A DNA stretch of 64,000 nt from Cladorhizidae sp. MBARI D1340-BT2 (Eukaryota; Porifera; Demospongiae; Poecilosclerida; Cladorhizidae): assembly GCA_028752905.1 (NCBI GenBank), contig JAQNBH010000007.1, positions 43,844,588 through 43,908,587 on the forward strand. Direction: 5' to 3'. Shown here piece after piece: positions 32,307 through 43,820 of the stretch (position 1 is the first letter of the stretch; each line of letters begins with the position of its first letter). The notes under the pieces are model-generated. The model was given only the letters and a program-made list of their open reading frames with translations, was not told where the DNA came from and did not search any database. Position numbers and translations under genes: made by a program.

Positions 32307-34493
32307 TCAAACTGAGGTTCTTCTTGGTTTTCTCTGCCATACGTCCACAATCTCTTCAAGGTCGCTCTCAGAGAGTACTTCTGGTGCCTCTATAGCAATC
32401 CTCATAAGGTGAGAAAGGCTGCAGTCACTTAGAGAATTACGCAAACGAGTCTTGATCATCTTCATCTGTGAGAAGCTTCTCTCCACAGAAGCAGTAGAAA
32501 CTGGAATCGATAAGCAGATGGAGGCAATCTTGTGCAAATTGGGAAACATGGCCTTGAGCATGTCGTTTGAAACAAGTTCTTTCAGCTGTGATGCAGTAGT
32601 ATCCCGTGGTTGCTTGACTAACAGCTGGCGGAATGTTTTCCACTCTGTAAGTATTTCAGTGGAAATCATGGCTGTCTTCACTGTTTCTTCTCCATCCAAT
32701 GTTTCTGCATCTCTACCTTCTCCGTAGTGAGCAATCAGTTTCTCAACAGACGTGTCTCCATAAGTGGGAAAAGATACTGAATCTGGTTTTGGAACTTTCC
32801 GTGGATCGAATATAGACAATGCTGATACAACAGCATTGGATGAAGAAAATCGGCTTGTTATGTTGGCCTTTAAATCAGCAACAAAAGGCTTACCAACAAC
32901 ATTCTGGAACGAAAGTATTTTATCAGCGTCAATAGACACCTTTGTAGATGACTTCAAGTCTTCAACGTTTTCAAGAAGCTCCAACACCCAGTTCGCTCCA
33001 GGCAAAACTGCATCATCCAAGGATTTAACAGTAGCATCAACAAGGAATGATATCAACGAGAGGTCAAGCTGCTCTGCCTGAAGTGCTTTGCTGAGCTTGG
33101 CTACTTGTGGTAGAGTGAAATCAAGCAAATATATAGCTGCAATCGTAGACAATTTGCAGAGGGCACCATGGATTCCAAGAGCTTCTGGCTCGTGGGACGT
33201 CTCGTAGATGTTCCCAATGGTGATTACAATTGCAGAATAACTTGCTTTGACAGCTTTGACACACCTTTCATGTGCCAGCCAGCGTGTGTCAGATGGCTTG
33301 ATCACTTTCATTTCTGGAAGTTCAAGAACGTGCTGTACCTCCTTCAGACACTCTGCTCGCTTGGGGGAATTGCGAAAATGCTTCCAAAGAGTAGTCAATG
33401 TTCTGTAAACATGAGCAATTCCAGGAGTTTTATTGGCAGCTTGCACACAAGCCAACTGCAGTAAGTGACAGTGGCAGTGTATAAACAGAGCGTGAGGAGT
33501 ATGTTTCTTGATACGTGCCTGAACCCCGGTCTTTCGTCCAGAAAAAGTTGCAGCTCCATCAAATCCCAATCCAACTATTCTTCCGACTTGTAGACCTTTC
33601 TTCTTTAAACAATCGATGAGATTAGAATAGATGGTCTCTGCATCAGCCTTCTTCAATGGAATAAGCTCCAGAAAGCACTCTACTGGTACACCATCTTCCT
33701 CCCAGCGGCAAAACACAGACAATTCTTCTACGTTGGTGACATCTGTGCACTCATCTGCCATGAGGCTGTACATAGGTGCCTTTTGAAGTCGCTTCAGAAT
33801 CGACTCCTCCACCCATGTCCCCAATGATTCGATGAATTCAACCACAGCCACTCTTGATGTGTACACAGCATTTCTTGGTGCAGTTTCTAAGAATTGCTTC
33901 AAATGTTGGCTGCCACATCGAACCACCACGTCAACCAGCTTCTCAAATTTTGTCGAATGTGCAACTTGTTCTTTCGTAAGAAAATGAGTGAGTAGGATCA
34001 GGCACTTCACTGCAGCTCTGTTCTGAGCTCTTTTGCGAGCTAAAACATTCTGGAGTTGCTGTACAACTGTTCCACCTTTGGCTGCTCCTTTAGCTGCAAA
34101 AAGAGCTTGAGTTGCATGGATATGGAAGTCACTTCTCGCATGAGCTTTCATTTTTTCAACAGCTTTCTTCCAATTTCTGCAAGGTTGTGTGACCCACACT
34201 CCTCCAGTACGCTGCAGACCAGATTGCTTGCAAACCTTGCAAAAGGCACCATCGCTATCCTCGTCATAATAGAGCCAACTGAAATCTTTCTCCCAGCTCT
34301 TAGAGTATTTTCTCTTCGTGGATACAGAAGAGCGGTGTTTGTTTTGCTTGCTTTTCTTTGAAGGTGGAGGACTAAGGCTAGGACTAGATGCCTCGACATG
34401 CTCAGAGCTATCTGTTCTGCTATCTTCGCTATCGCTGCTATTAGCATGAGAAGAGGCTTGAGAAGTACTTGCAAAGTATGAGCGAATATCCAT
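32307..34493 (-). CDS. hAT transposase, ZMYM1/TTF-zinc-finger type (728 aa)
   Basis: Transposase of the surrounding hAT element. ATG at 34493 opens MDIRSYFAST, then a Ser/acidic region and a basic stretch (about 45-65, KKSKQNKHR) that could be a nuclear signal. A TTF/BED-like zinc finger follows (FCKVCK, C85 and C88, with downstream Cys/His to about 126). The DUF4371-type RNase H core holds MADECTD (D247), GLGFDGA (D312), HCHCHLLQLA, and DTRWLAHE (W405). The hAT C-terminal dimerisation region has STASVERSFSQMKMIKTRLR (E671). The hAT DDE residues are therefore all present, and there is no stop or frameshift over 2187 bp. Activity is inferred, not shown. Confidence 0.93.
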   Translation of the reverse strand: MDIRSYFASTSQASSHANSSDSEDSRTDSSEHVEASSPSLSPPPSKKSKQNKHRSSVSTKRKYSKSWEKDFSWLYYDEDSDGAFCKVCKQSGLQRTGGVWVTQPCRNWKKAVEKMKAHARSDFHIHATQALFAAKGAAKGGTVVQQLQNVLARKRAQNRAAVKCLILLTHFLTKEQVAHSTKFEKLVDVVVRCGSQHLKQFLETAPRNAVYTSRVAVVEFIESLGTWVEESILKRLQKAPMYSLMADECTDVTNVEELSVFCRWEEDGVPVECFLELIPLKKADAETIYSNLIDCLKKKGLQVGRIVGLGFDGAATFSGRKTGVQARIKKHTPHALFIHCHCHLLQLACVQAANKTPGIAHVYRTLTTLWKHFRNSPKRAECLKEVQHVLELPEMKVIKPSDTRWLAHERCVKAVKASYSAIVITIGNIYETSHEPEALGIHGALCKLSTIAAIYLLDFTLPQVAKLSKALQAEQLDLSLISFLVDATVKSLDDAVLPGANWVLELLENVEDLKSSTKVSIDADKILSFQNVVGKPFVADLKANITSRFSSSNAVVSALSIFDPRKVPKPDSVSFPTYGDTSVEKLIAHYGEGRDAETLDGEETVKTAMISTEILTEWKTFRQLLVKQPRDTTASQLKELVSNDMLKAMFPNLHKIASICLSIPVSTASVERSFSQMKMIKTRLRNSLSDCSLSHLMRIAIEAPEVLSESDLEEIVDVWQRKPRRTSV

Positions 34494-34536
34494 ATTAATA
34501 TGAAGAGAAATCAGCTAGTAAGGTTTCTTTTATAGA

Positions 34537-34910
34537 GACTTTAAGACCATGACATAATGGACTGAGTTAAAAATACTGAGAGAGAGTGGGAAAGAAGGAG
34601 GGAACTGAAGAAGTGACAAACCTACAAAGGAGAACATGTGGTGGTGTGTGATGACTTTAAGACCATGACATAATGGACTGAGTTAAAAATACTGAGAGAG
34701 AGTGGGAAAGAAGGAGGGAACTGAAGAAGTGACAAACCTACAAAGGAGAACACGTGGTGGCGTGTGATGACATCATGTCTAAGATTAGACTTGAAGACCA
34801 TGACATAATGGACTGAGTTAAAAATACTGAGAGAGAGGGAGTGGGAAAGAAGGAGAAACAAAAGAAGTGACAAACCTACAAAGGAGAGCACGTGGTGGTG
34901 TGTGATGTCA
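34537..34910. repeat. Internal 116-133 bp repeat of the hAT element, 3 copies
   Basis: Three copies starting near 34537, 34653 and 34786, each with AAGACCATGACATAATGGAC, a GAGAGAGTGGGAAAGAAGG-type purine tract and GTGACAAACCTACAAAGGAG. They lie just upstream of the transposase start, so they could hold promoter or transposase-binding sites. That function is inference. Confidence 0.85.
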
Positions 34911-35582
34911 TCGTGTCATGACACATGCTCTCCTTTTTCCAAGCAGCTACAATATCATGAGAAATATATACAGTCTAGCCATAGTTCGGTATAGCATAAT
35001 GCCATTGGTAGTCAGTCAAAATAGCTATCCTCAGACATTGTAAAAGCAAAAAAAAATATGGGGGGATCTTCCCCCCAGACCCCCCTTTTACGACTTATGA
35101 ACATGTTAAGAAAATATTAACAAAAATTAGGGCACCAAGTGACCAACCATTTCCACCCCCCCCCCCCCCCCCCCCCCCTAGAGAACTAGAGAAAAATTGT
35201 GTATGAAACCTGTTGTCCATGATTTTGTAAGAAAATGCATGGAATGCAACATAATTCGATTTCACAAAAGCCCACCTCCATTATACGAGTGACAAGTGAC
35301 TATATCTAATCTATATATGCTGATTGCCGTAGCATGCAACTTCAGCAAATATTTAAGATGGAATGTTGTACTAAAGATTTTAGAAAAAGTGCATGCCATC
35401 ATAAGTAGCAGCTATATATACAGTTAGTACTGCAAAAATACCTGTGGGTAAAAACTTTCGTACTCCACGCGGAAGCCCAGGGTGCACGTCCCCTTTCCGC
35501 ACCATCCAGGCTCTCCCCCCCCCCTTATTTTTCCATATCTCAAGTTCGCCCCCCCTTGGCAAAATTTCTGTATACAACCCTG
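34911..35582. other. hAT 5' non-coding region
   Basis: Non-coding interior of the element between the internal repeats and its right tip. It contains a C run of about 20 (35155-35178), a second C-rich stretch near 35513-35524 and one near 35549-35557. No additional gene is seen. Confidence 0.7.
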
Positions 35583-38500
35583 TAAACCCATGCATGAATA
35601 GAGGAGGCAGAGCACATGTGTGCACCCCCTAAACCCATGCATGAATAGAGGAAGCAGAGCACATGTGTGCACCCCCTAAACCCATGCATGAATAGAGGAG
35701 GCAGAGCACATGTGTGCACCCCCTAAACCCATGCATGAATAGAGGAGGCAGAGCACATGTGTGCACCCCCTAAACCCATGCATGAATAGAGGCAGAGCAC
35801 ATGTGTGCACCCCCTAAACCCATGCATGAATAGATGAGGCAGAGCACATGTGTGCACCTCCTAAACCCATGCATGAATAGAGGAGGCAGAGCACATGTGT
35901 GCACCCCCTAAACCCATGCATGAATAGAGGAGGCAGAGCACATGTGTGCACCTCCTAAACCCATGCATGAATAGAGGAGGCAGAGCACATGTGTGCACCC
36001 CCTAAACCCATGCATGAATAGAGGAGGCAGAGCACATGTGTGCACCCCCTAAACCCATGCATGAATAGAGGAAGCAGAGCACATGTGTGCACCCCCTAAA
36101 CCCATGCATGAATAGAGGAGGCAGAGCACATGTGTGCACCCCCTAAACCCATGCATGAATAGAGGAGGCAGAGCACATGTGTGCACCCCCTAAACCCATG
36201 CATGAATAGAGGCAGAGCACATGTGTGCACCCCTAAACCCATGCATGAATAGATGAGGCAGAGCACATGTGTGCACCTCCTAAACCCATGCATGAATAGA
36301 GGAGGCAGAGCACATGTGTGCACCCCCTAAACCCATGCATGAATAGAGGAGGCAGAGCACATGTGTGCACCTCCTAAACCCATGCATGAATAGAGGAGGC
36401 AGAGCACATGTGTGCACCTCCTAAACCCATGCATGAATAGAGGCAGAGCACATGTGTGCACACCCTAAACCCATGCATGAATAGAGGCAGAGCACATGTG
36501 TGCACCTCCTAAACCCATGCATGAATAGAGGCAGAGCACATGTGTGCACCCCCTAAACCCATGCATGAATAGAGGCAGAGCACATGTGTGCACCTCCTAA
36601 ACCCATGCATGAATAGGAGGCAGAGCACATGTGTGCACCCCCTAAACCCATGCATGAATAGAGGAGGCAGAGCACATGTGTGCACCTCCTAAACCCATGC
36701 ATGAATAGAGGAGGCAGAGCACATGTGTGCACCCCCTAAACCCATGCATGAATAGAGGAGGCAGAGCACATGTGTGCACCTGCTAAACCCATGCATGAAT
36801 AGAGGCAGAGCACATGTGTGCACCTCCTAAACCCATGCATGAATAGGAGGCAGAGCACATGTGTGCACCCCCTAAACCCATGCATGAATAGAGGAGGCAG
36901 AGCACATGTGTGCACCCCCTAAACCCATGCATGAATAGAGGAGGCAGAGCACATGTGTGCACCTCCTAAACCCATGCATGAATAGAGGAGGCAGAGCACA
37001 TGTGTGCACCTCCTAAACCCATGCATGAATAGAGGAGGCAGAGCACATGTGTGCACCCCCTAAACCCATGCATGAATAGAGGAGGCAGAGCACATGTGAG
37101 CACCTCCTAAGCCCATGCATGAATAGAGGAGGCAGAGCACATGTGTGCACCCCCTAAACCCATGCATGAATAGAGGAGGCAGAGCACATGTGTGCACCCC
37201 CTAAACCCATGCATGAATAGAGGCAGAGCACATGTGTGCACCTCCTAAACCCATGCATGAATAGAGGCAGAGCACATGTGTGCACCTCTTAAACCCATGC
37301 ATGAATAGAGGAGGCAGAGCACATGTGAGCACCTCCTAAACCCATGCATGAATAGAGGCAGAGCACATGTGTGCACCTCCTAAACCCATGCATGAATAGA
37401 GGCAGAGCACATGTGTGCACCCCCTAAACCCATGCATGAATAGAGGAGGCAGAGCACATGTGTGCACCCCCTAAACCCATGCATGAATAGAGGAGGCAGA
37501 GCACATGTGTGCACCCCCTAAACCCATGCATGAATAGAGGAAGCAGAGCACATGTGTGCACCCCCTAAACCCATGCATGAATAGAGGAGGCAGAGCACAT
37601 GTGTGCACCCCCTAAACCCATGCATGAATAGAGGCAGAGCACATGTGTGCACCCCCTAAACCCATGCATGAATAGATGAGGCAGAGCACATGTGTGCACC
37701 TCCTAAACCCATGCATGAATAGAGGAGGCAGAGCACATGTGTGCACCTCCTAAACCCATGCATGAATAGAGGCAGAGCACATGTGTGCACCTCCTAAACC
37801 CATGCATGAATAGAGGCAGAGCACATGTGTGCACCCCTAAACCCATGCATGAATAGAGGCAGAGCACATGTGTGCACCTCCTAAACCCATGCATGAATAG
37901 GAGGCAGAGCACATGTGTGCACCCCCTAAACCCATGCATGAATAGAGGAGGCAGAGCACATGTGTGCACCTCCTAAACCCATGCATGAATAGAGGAGGCA
38001 GAGCACATGTGTGCACCCCCTAAACCCATGCATGAATAGAGGAGGCAGAGCACATGTGTGCACCTGCTAAACCCATGCATGAATAGAGGAGGCAGAGCAC
38101 ATGTGTGCACCTCCTAAACCCATGCATGAATAGAGGCAGAGCACATGTGTGCACCTCCTAAACCCATGCATGAATAGGAGGCAGAGCACATGTGTGCACC
38201 CCCTAAACCCATGCATGAATAGAGTAGGCAGAGCACATGTGTGCACCCCCTAAACCCATGCATGAATAGAGGAGGCAGAGCACATGTGTGCACCTCCTAA
38301 ACCCATGCATGAATAGAGGAGGCAGAGCACATGTGTGCACCCCCTAAACCCATGCATGAATAGAGGAGGCAGAGCACATGTGTGCACCTCCTAAACCCAT
38401 GCATGAATAGAGGAGGCAGAGCACATGTGTGCACCTCCTAAACCCATGCATGAATAGAGGAGGCAGAGCACATGTGTGCACCCCCTAAACCCATGCATGA

Positions 38501-39457
38501 ATAGAGGAGGCAGAGCACATGTGAGCACCTCCTAAGCCCATGCATGAATAGAGGAGGCAGAGCACATGTGTGCACCTCCTAAACCCATGCATGAATAGAG
38601 GAGGCAGAGCACATGTGTGCACCCCCTAAACCCATGCATGAATAGAGGAGGCAGAGCACATGTGAGCACCTCCTAAGCCCATGCATGAATAGAGGAGGCA
38701 GAGCACATGTGTGCACCCCCTAAACCCATGCATGAATAGAGGAGGCAGAGCACATGTGTGCACCCCCTAAACCCATGCATGAATAGAGGCAGAGCACATG
38801 TGTGCACCTCCTAAACCCATGCATGAATAGAGGCAGAGCACATGTGTGCACCTCTTAAACCCATGCATGAATAGAGGCAGAGCACATGTGTGCACCCCCT
38901 AAACCCATGCATGAATAGAGGAGGCAGAGCACATGTGAGCACCTCCTAAACCCATGCATGAATAGAGGCAGAGCACATGTGTGCACCTCCTAAACCCATG
39001 CATGAATAGAGGCAGAGCACATGTGTGCACCCCCTAAACCCATGCATGAATAGGAGGCAGAGCACATGTGTGCACCCCCTAAACCCATGCATGAATAGAG
39101 GCAGAGCACATGTGTGCACCTCCTAAACCCATGCATGAATAGAGGCAGAGCACATGTGTGCACCTCTTAAACCCATGCATGAATAGAGGCAGAGCACATG
39201 TGTGCACCCCCTAAACCCATGCATGAATAGAGGAGGCAGAGCACATGTGTGCACCTCCTAAACCCATGCATGAATAGAGGCAGAGCACATGTGTGCACCT
39301 CCTAAACCCATGCATGAATAGAGGCAGAGCACATGTGTGCACCCCCTAAACCCATGCATGAATAGAGGAGGCAGAGCACATGTGTGCACCCCCTAAACCC
39401 ATGCATGAATAGAGGAGGCAGAGCACATGTGTGCACCCCCTAAACCCATGCATGAAT
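35583..39457. repeat. 44-47 bp minisatellite, right block, about 84 copies
   Basis: Continues the array after the hAT insertion, starting in register at TAAACCCA. A block beginning AGGAAGCAGAGCACATG near 35650 recurs near 36070 with the same order of unit variants (including the rare AGATGAGGCAG unit), so blocks of about 420 bp were duplicated. It stops at ATGAATGCACTG. Confidence 0.95.
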
Positions 39458-39661
39458 GCACTGTATTTGTAATTAGTGGGTGGTTCCTGGGTATATCCCC
39501 TCCTGCAAGTGAACTCTTGTGTGAATTGCATTGTTTACAATAGACTTGGAGTGTTTGGAGAGTTGTAGTGTGAAGATATGTACATACAGTACCTCGGATT
39601 TCATCAAAATTTGACTAGTTCCAGTTTGAACCGTCATTCTTAAAGTCTTAACAAATTTGGA

Positions 39662-41884
39662 TTGTTGACATGGTGACCTAGCCTTGTTGATGTGTTGATC
39701 GAGCCTTGTTGACGTGGTGACCTAGCCTTGTTGACGTGGTGACCGAGCCTTGTTGACGTGGTGACCTAGCCTTGTTGACGTGGTGACCAAGCCTTGTTGA
39801 CGTGGTGACCTAGCCTTGTTGACGTGGTGACCTAGCCTTGTTGACGTGGTGACCAAGCCTTGTTGATGTGGTGACCTAGCCTTGTTGACGTGGTGACCTA
39901 GCCTTGTTGACGTGGTGACCTAGCCTTGTTGATATGGTGACCGAGCCTTGTTGACGTGGTGACCTAGCCTTGTTGACGTGGTGACCTAGCCTTGTTGATG
40001 CGGTGACCTAGCCTTGTTGATGTGGTGACCTAGCCTTGTTGACGTGGTGACCTAGCCTTGTTGACGTGGTGACCAAGCCTTGTTGATGTGGTGACCTAGC
40101 CTTGTTGACGTGGTGACCTAGCCTTGTTGATGTGGTGACCTAGCCTTGTTGACGTGGTGACCTAGCCTTGTTGACGTGGTGACCAAGCCTTGTTGACCTG
40201 GTGACCGAGCCTTGTTGATGTGGTGACCTAGCCTTGTTGACGTGGTGACCAAGCCTTGTTGACGTGGTGACCTAGCCTTGTTGACGTGGTGACCTAGCCT
40301 TGTTGATGTGGTGACCGAGCCTTGTTGACGTGGTGACCTAGCCTTGTTGACGTGGTGACCTAGCCTTGTTGACTTGGTGACCTGTAGTCTTGTTGATGTG
40401 GTGACCTAGCCTTGTTGATGTGGTGACCTAGCCTTGTTGATGTGGTGACCTAGCCTTGTTGACGTGGTGACCTAGCCTTGTTGACGTGGTGACCTAGCCC
40501 TGTTGATGTGGTGACCGAGCCTTGTTGACGTGGTGACCTAGCCTTGTTGACATGGTGACCTAGCCTTGTTGACGTGGTGACCAAGCCTTGTTGACGTGGT
40601 GACCTAGCCTTGTTGACGTGGTGACCTAGCCTTGTTGACGTGGTGACCTAGCCTTGTTGACGTGGTGACCTAGCCTTGTTGACGTGGTGACCTAGCCTTG
40701 TTGACGTGGTGACCTAGCCTTGTTGATGTGTTGACCTAGCCTTGTTGACGCATTGACCGAACCTTGTTGACGTGGTGACCTAGCCTTGTTGACGTGGTGA
40801 CCTAGCCTTGTTGACGCATTGACCGAACCTTGTTGACGTGGTGACCTAGCCTTGTTGACGTGGTGACCTAGCCTTGTTGACGCATTGACCAAACCTTCTT
40901 GACGTGGTGACCTAGCCTTGTTGACGTGGTGACCTAGCCTTATTGACGTGGTGACCGAGCCTTGTTGATGTGTTGACCTAGCCTTGTTGACGCATTGACC
41001 GAACCTTGTTGATGTGGTGACCTAGCCTTGTTGACGTGGTGACCTAGCCTTGTTGACGCATTGACCGAACCTTGTTGACGTGGTGACCTAGCCTTGTTGA
41101 CGTGGTGACCTAGCCTTGTTGACGTGGTGACCTAGCCTTGTTGACTTGTTGACCTAGCCTTGTTGACGTGGTGACCAAGCCTTGTTGATGTGGTGACCTA
41201 GCCTTGTTGACGTGGTGACCAAGCCTTGTTGATGTGGTGACCTAGCCTTGTTGACGTGGTGACCTAGCCTTGTTGACGTGGTGACCTAGCCTTGTTGATG
41301 TGGTGACCTAGCCTTGTTGACGTGGTGACCTAGCCTTGTTGATGTGGTGACCTAGCCTTGTTGACGTGGTGACCAAGCCTTGTTGACGTGGTGACCAAGC
41401 CTTGTTGATGTGGTGACCTAGCCTTGTTGACGTGGTGACCAAGCCTTGTTGATGTGGTGACCTAGCCTTGTTGACGTGGTGACCTAGCCTTGTTGACGTG
41501 GTGACCTAGCCTTGTTGATGTGGTGACCTAGCCTTGTTGACGTGGTGACCTAGCCTTGTTGATGTGGTGACCTAGCCTTGTTGACGTGGTGACCAAGCCT
41601 TGTTGATGTGGTGACCTAGCCTTGTTGACGTGGTGACCTAGCCTTGTTGACGTGTTGACCTAGCCTTGTTGACGTGGTGACCAAGCCTTGTTGATGTGGT
41701 GACCTAGCCTTGTTGACGTGTTGACCTAGCCTTGTTGACGTGGTGACCAAGCCTTGTTGATGTGGTGACCTAGCCTTGTTGACGTGGTGACCTAGCCTTG
41801 TTGATGTGGTGACCGAGCCTTGTTGACGTGGTGACCAAGCCTTGTTGACGTGGTGACCTAGCCTTGTTTCCTAGCCTTGTTGAG
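39662..41884. repeat. 22 bp minisatellite, about 100 copies
   Basis: Units of TTGACGTGGTGACCTAGCCT plus TG. Variants are GACG/GATG, CCTAG/CCAAG/CCGAG and GTGGTG/GCATTG. Some variant strings repeat as blocks (for example 41160-41330 and 41400-41570). Homogeneous and intronic. Confidence 0.95.
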
Positions 41885-42175
41885 ATGAGCTGCTGCAAAG
41901 AAGCACAGCTTGCCTTCACCCCCAACAAGAAGTCCAGCATAAATGGCTGGCAGGGGTGAGAGAGAAAGACACACACTCGGGGAAGAGGAGGTCCTCTAAC
42001 ACCACCATGCCCCACACCTCACTGGGGGCTCGGTCCTCCCAGCCGGTGGTCCATTGAGTTGTTTTGTAGAACTGTTGACAGCGTGTGTGCTTTCCCCTCC
42101 AATGTGGGTGTGGTATTGTGGGTGTGGTCTAATTGAGTCAAATGTTGACTTTGTTGATTTTGTCACTTGTTGCAG

Positions 42176-42360
42176 GAGGGGGAGGGGCTAGTGCTGCTAT
42201 TTCCCTGGAGCATTTCTTCAGTTCCCTGAGGCAATACTACCATGGACTGCGTGGAGGGGGCGTGTCTCGTAACCCCCCAACAAGTGGGTGTGGCATCTCC
42301 CCTCAAGAAGTGCAGGGACTAATGGACGTGCTCACTATCATCGGCACCATCGCTAAACAT
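42176..42360 (+). CDS. NUP205: NUP205 ortholog, exon 8 of window
   Basis: Acceptor TTGTTGCAG/GAGGG; the first two bases complete a Gly codon. Reads a Gly-rich start, then ISLEHFFSSLRQYYHGLRGG and GISPQEVQGLMDVLTIIGTI. It matches vertebrate SPVSWEHFFHSLMLYHEHLR and GITQKEQDGLIAFLQLTSTI. Ends AAACAT/GTGAGC, phase 0. Confidence 0.93.
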
Positions 42361-43332
42361 GTGAGCTAATGGGCGTGGCAGATGATGGTTCTCATTGAAG
42401 TGTGTCCTAGCTGCAGCTCATGCAACAGTCGGGCACTCTCGACTGTATACATGTATTGTAAACGCTGGTTGTCTTAAGCAGGGTGCTTAATATCGAACAG
42501 CAGCTTAACAGGTAGTGCTAATGCGCAGAAGTAATCAACGCCTTGTAACTAGCATCTGTGTGGCCAGCTAGCTAGAAGGGAGGGATGGCGCGAGATGAAC
42601 ACCTGCAGAGCAGACCTAGGACCCTGGACCCCGGAGAGTGTCTTGTGTTGACACCCCACCTACAAACTGGTCCAGTCTCCAGCAATGGAATCAACACTGG
42701 CTTATGAGTAGGGGGCGAGGTGATCGTGATCCACAATTAACAAATATAGGCTGGAAGCAACAGTTACGTACTTGGGTACTTACCAAATAGTAGGTGCTTA
42801 ACATAGATACTTGCTTAGCAACCAGCTTTTGTGGTATGTAGCCTGCGCACCTTAACAAGCAATCACATGAAGTACGCATCGCGTCGTACATGTACAGTAT
42901 GTGCACCATTTGCATATTTGAATTCTTATGCCCTAATATTCAAAGTAGTATCTGTACACAATGTATCTAATATTGCACTATCTAGAGATTCATGTGTGTC
43001 CAGTATTGTTCTGGACATTCATAGGATCACCTAGGCTGAAAGGTTAAAGTTGTTTCTCACCTAGGACTAGGACTATGTTAAAGTTGTTTCTTATTACCTA
43101 GCACTAGGAGTGGTGGGCCATCATTAAACTCAGGCCATTCCCCGCTGATCACAGGCTTCTACACTACTACTGGACCACTGTGCTAATTACACAACTTTTA
43201 ATATTTATTAGCAAGTTGATAACCTTTGGCCTTTGCTCAGCCATTTGTCTTGACGGACTCGGAATTGGAATCTATTATTGTAGTATGCAGTCGGATATTT
43301 TGTAAACCATGTTCCTCCCACCAAATATTTAG
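42361..43332 (+). other. NUP205 intron 8
   Basis: GTGAGC to AATATTTAG. Mostly unique sequence, with no long tandem array and no gene signal. Short CTAGGACTAGGACTATG tract near 43062-43078. Confidence 0.85.
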
Positions 43333-43629
43333 GATGAGAATGCTCGTGTGATTATGTACGAGAATCAAGCATGGTTACCTGTGGCAACGCTGTTTGGGCT
43401 GATCGGATGTCCCATTCCCCAAGAATTAAAAGCCAAGATCTTTCAGACGTTGGCGATGTTCGCCCTCTCACCCGAGATAGCCTCGTCTATGTGGCATACG
43501 CTAGAGATCGCTCAAGTACTGAATACACAGCAGTCCAGACATGGCCACTTGCTGGGGGCAGGAGGGATGGGCATGGCAGGGGGAGCGGCTGCATACAGAC
43601 ATCACATTATCCCGGAAGGAAGCATCGAA
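43333..43629 (+). CDS. NUP205: NUP205 ortholog, exon 9 of window
   Basis: 99 codons, phase 0-0. DENARVIMYENQAWLPVATL, then IGCPIPQELKAKIFQTLAMF and SPEIASSMWHTLEIAQVL are close to vertebrate ENARLALCEHPQWTPVVV, CSIPPVLKAELLKTLAAF and SPEIAASLWQSLEYTQIL. A Gly/Ala/Met-rich insert (about 43552-43600) follows in a variable loop. Donor ATCGAA/GTGAGT. Confidence 0.94.
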
Positions 43630-43820
43630 GTGAGTTGTTATCTTCTACTGTATGTGCGGCACATGCACTCTTGTATAAAGAATTATTCAGCAATATGGTG
43701 GTGTGGTTTTCTTAGTGTGAGATGGAACAATAGTGTCCTTACCTGGAGTTGTTTATTGCTGATAGGGTTTCCTGGTCTTAATGACCTATGAAAATTGTAA
43801 CCTTCCTGCATGTGTACCTT

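Larger units (their letters stand above)
32139..35582 (-). mobile_element. hAT-superfamily DNA transposon, 3.4 kb
   Basis: Left tip CAGGGGTGTATTTAG, right tip (reverse strand) CAGGGTTGTATACAG. Short imperfect terminal repeats are followed by G-runs on both sides, as is common in hAT elements. TAAACCCA at 32133-32140 and 35583-35590 is the 8 bp target duplication. On the left it overlaps the CA of the tip, so two bases were lost or shared at that junction. Inserted in the 44-47 bp array, antisense to NUP205, with one intact transposase gene. Confidence 0.9.
23716..42175 (+). other. NUP205 intron 7 (18.5 kb)
   Basis: Donor GTAACC, acceptor CACTTGTTGCAG. It is made of a 44-47 bp array interrupted by a hAT transposon and a 22 bp array. 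39458-39661 and 41885-42175 are unique, the latter leading into the exon 8 acceptor. Confidence 0.87.

Noticed and set aside
23415..39531. Many minus-strand frames with MHTCALPPLFMHGF repeats
   Set aside because: By-products of the 44-47 bp array. Frequent length changes break every frame within about 140 codons.
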